This document shows, in pieces, positions 5,172-5,348 of a stretch of DNA of 5,348 nucleotides. The stretch's first letter is position 1, and the number at the start of each line of letters is the position of its first letter. Made by a program: the position numbers and the translations under genes. Location of the stretch: positions 1 to 5,348 of the forward strand of contig JAZRPJ010000228.1 in the NCBI GenBank assembly GCA_045649205.1, given 5' to 3'. The DNA is from Flemingiibacterium sp045649205. Lineage in GTDB: Bacteria > Bacillota > Clostridia > Oscillospirales > CAG-272. The notes under the pieces are model-generated. The model searched no databases. It saw only the letters and a program-made list of their open reading frames with translations, and was not told the origin of the DNA.

Positions 5172-5348
5172 TTGAGCGGATATTTTGAAATAAGTAACGA
5201 TTATTTTACCTTCAAGCACGCAGTAGACGAGCGTCCCGATCCCGATGAAAAAATATACAAAATGCACACCCACCTATCCTGCGAGATATATTATTTCATG
5301 GCAGGGAAGGGAGTATTCCATGTTGAGGGCACCAGATATCCTCTTGAG
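5172..5348 (+). CDS. AraC-family transcriptional regulator, N-terminal part (3' end cut by window)
   Basis: Only the first 59 residues are present, from a TTG start to the window end, all open. KMHTHLSCEIYYFMAGKG (30-47) followed by VFHVEGTRYPLE (48-59) is the sensing cupin (AraC_binding) seen at the N-terminus of AraC/XylS regulators: HxH, then an acidic residue and an aromatic strand, then the short beta hairpin with a glycine turn. The C-terminal double helix-turn-helix DNA-binding domain should lie beyond the right edge, so the regulator call rests on the cupin and on context. The gene is divergent from the operon, has its own perfect promoter and faces it across about 165 bp, the usual arrangement for a local sugar-responsive activator. 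It could be another cupin protein, but the position favours a regulator of the operon. Confidence 0.8.
   Translation, partial: MSGYFEISNDYFTFKHAVDERPDPDEKIYKMHTHLSCEIYYFMAGKGVFHVEGTRYPLE

Overview
The window looks like part of an anaerobic, low-to-mid GC Firmicutes genome, most likely a gut-type Clostridia. This rests on near-perfect AGGAGG-type ribosome binding sites, sigma-A style promoters, a lipoprotein solute-binding protein with a Gram-positive type signal and an AraC-type regulator. The assignment is inference from style; no marker gene is present.

Layout, right to left on the minus strand. From an intergenic control region (about 5021-5171) a tight operon reads leftwards. It encodes (1) a divergent glucosamine-6-phosphate deaminase/NagB-like protein (4246-5007), (2) a sugar phosphate isomerase/epimerase-type TIM barrel (3369-4232), (3) a Gfo/Idh/MocA oxidoreductase of 356 aa (2283-3353), (4) a second, shorter and more divergent Gfo/Idh/MocA protein of 299 aa (1373-2272), and (5) a lipoprotein extracellular solute-binding protein cut by the left edge (1-1326). 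The first four genes are separated by only 10-15 bp, with each ribosome binding site abutting or overlapping the preceding stop. The fifth follows after 46 bp. On the plus strand, reading away from the operon, the N-terminus of an AraC-family regulator begins with TTG at 5172 and runs off the right edge.

The operon reads as a carbohydrate uptake and catabolism locus. The binding protein would capture a sugar, glycoside or cyclitol for an ABC transporter whose permeases probably lie beyond the left edge. The two NAD(P)-type dehydrogenases and the TIM-barrel enzyme would oxidise, rearrange or cleave it. The NagB-like enzyme would handle an amino-sugar or sugar-phosphate product. The divergent AraC-type protein is the obvious candidate regulator. 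The substrate cannot be read from the sequence, and no kinase, permease or glycosidase is in the window.

The most unusual points are an apparent ATA start codon on the solute-binding protein gene, altered active-site and phosphate-loop motifs in the NagB-like protein, an atypical nucleotide-binding loop in the 299-aa oxidoreductase, and a compact divergent control region. That region pairs a perfect-consensus regulator promoter with a weak -35 operon promoter and a pair of TGCCA boxes exactly 21 bp apart. No RNA genes, CRISPR arrays, insertion sequences or clear rho-independent terminators were seen, and there is no gene-free stretch over 300 bp.
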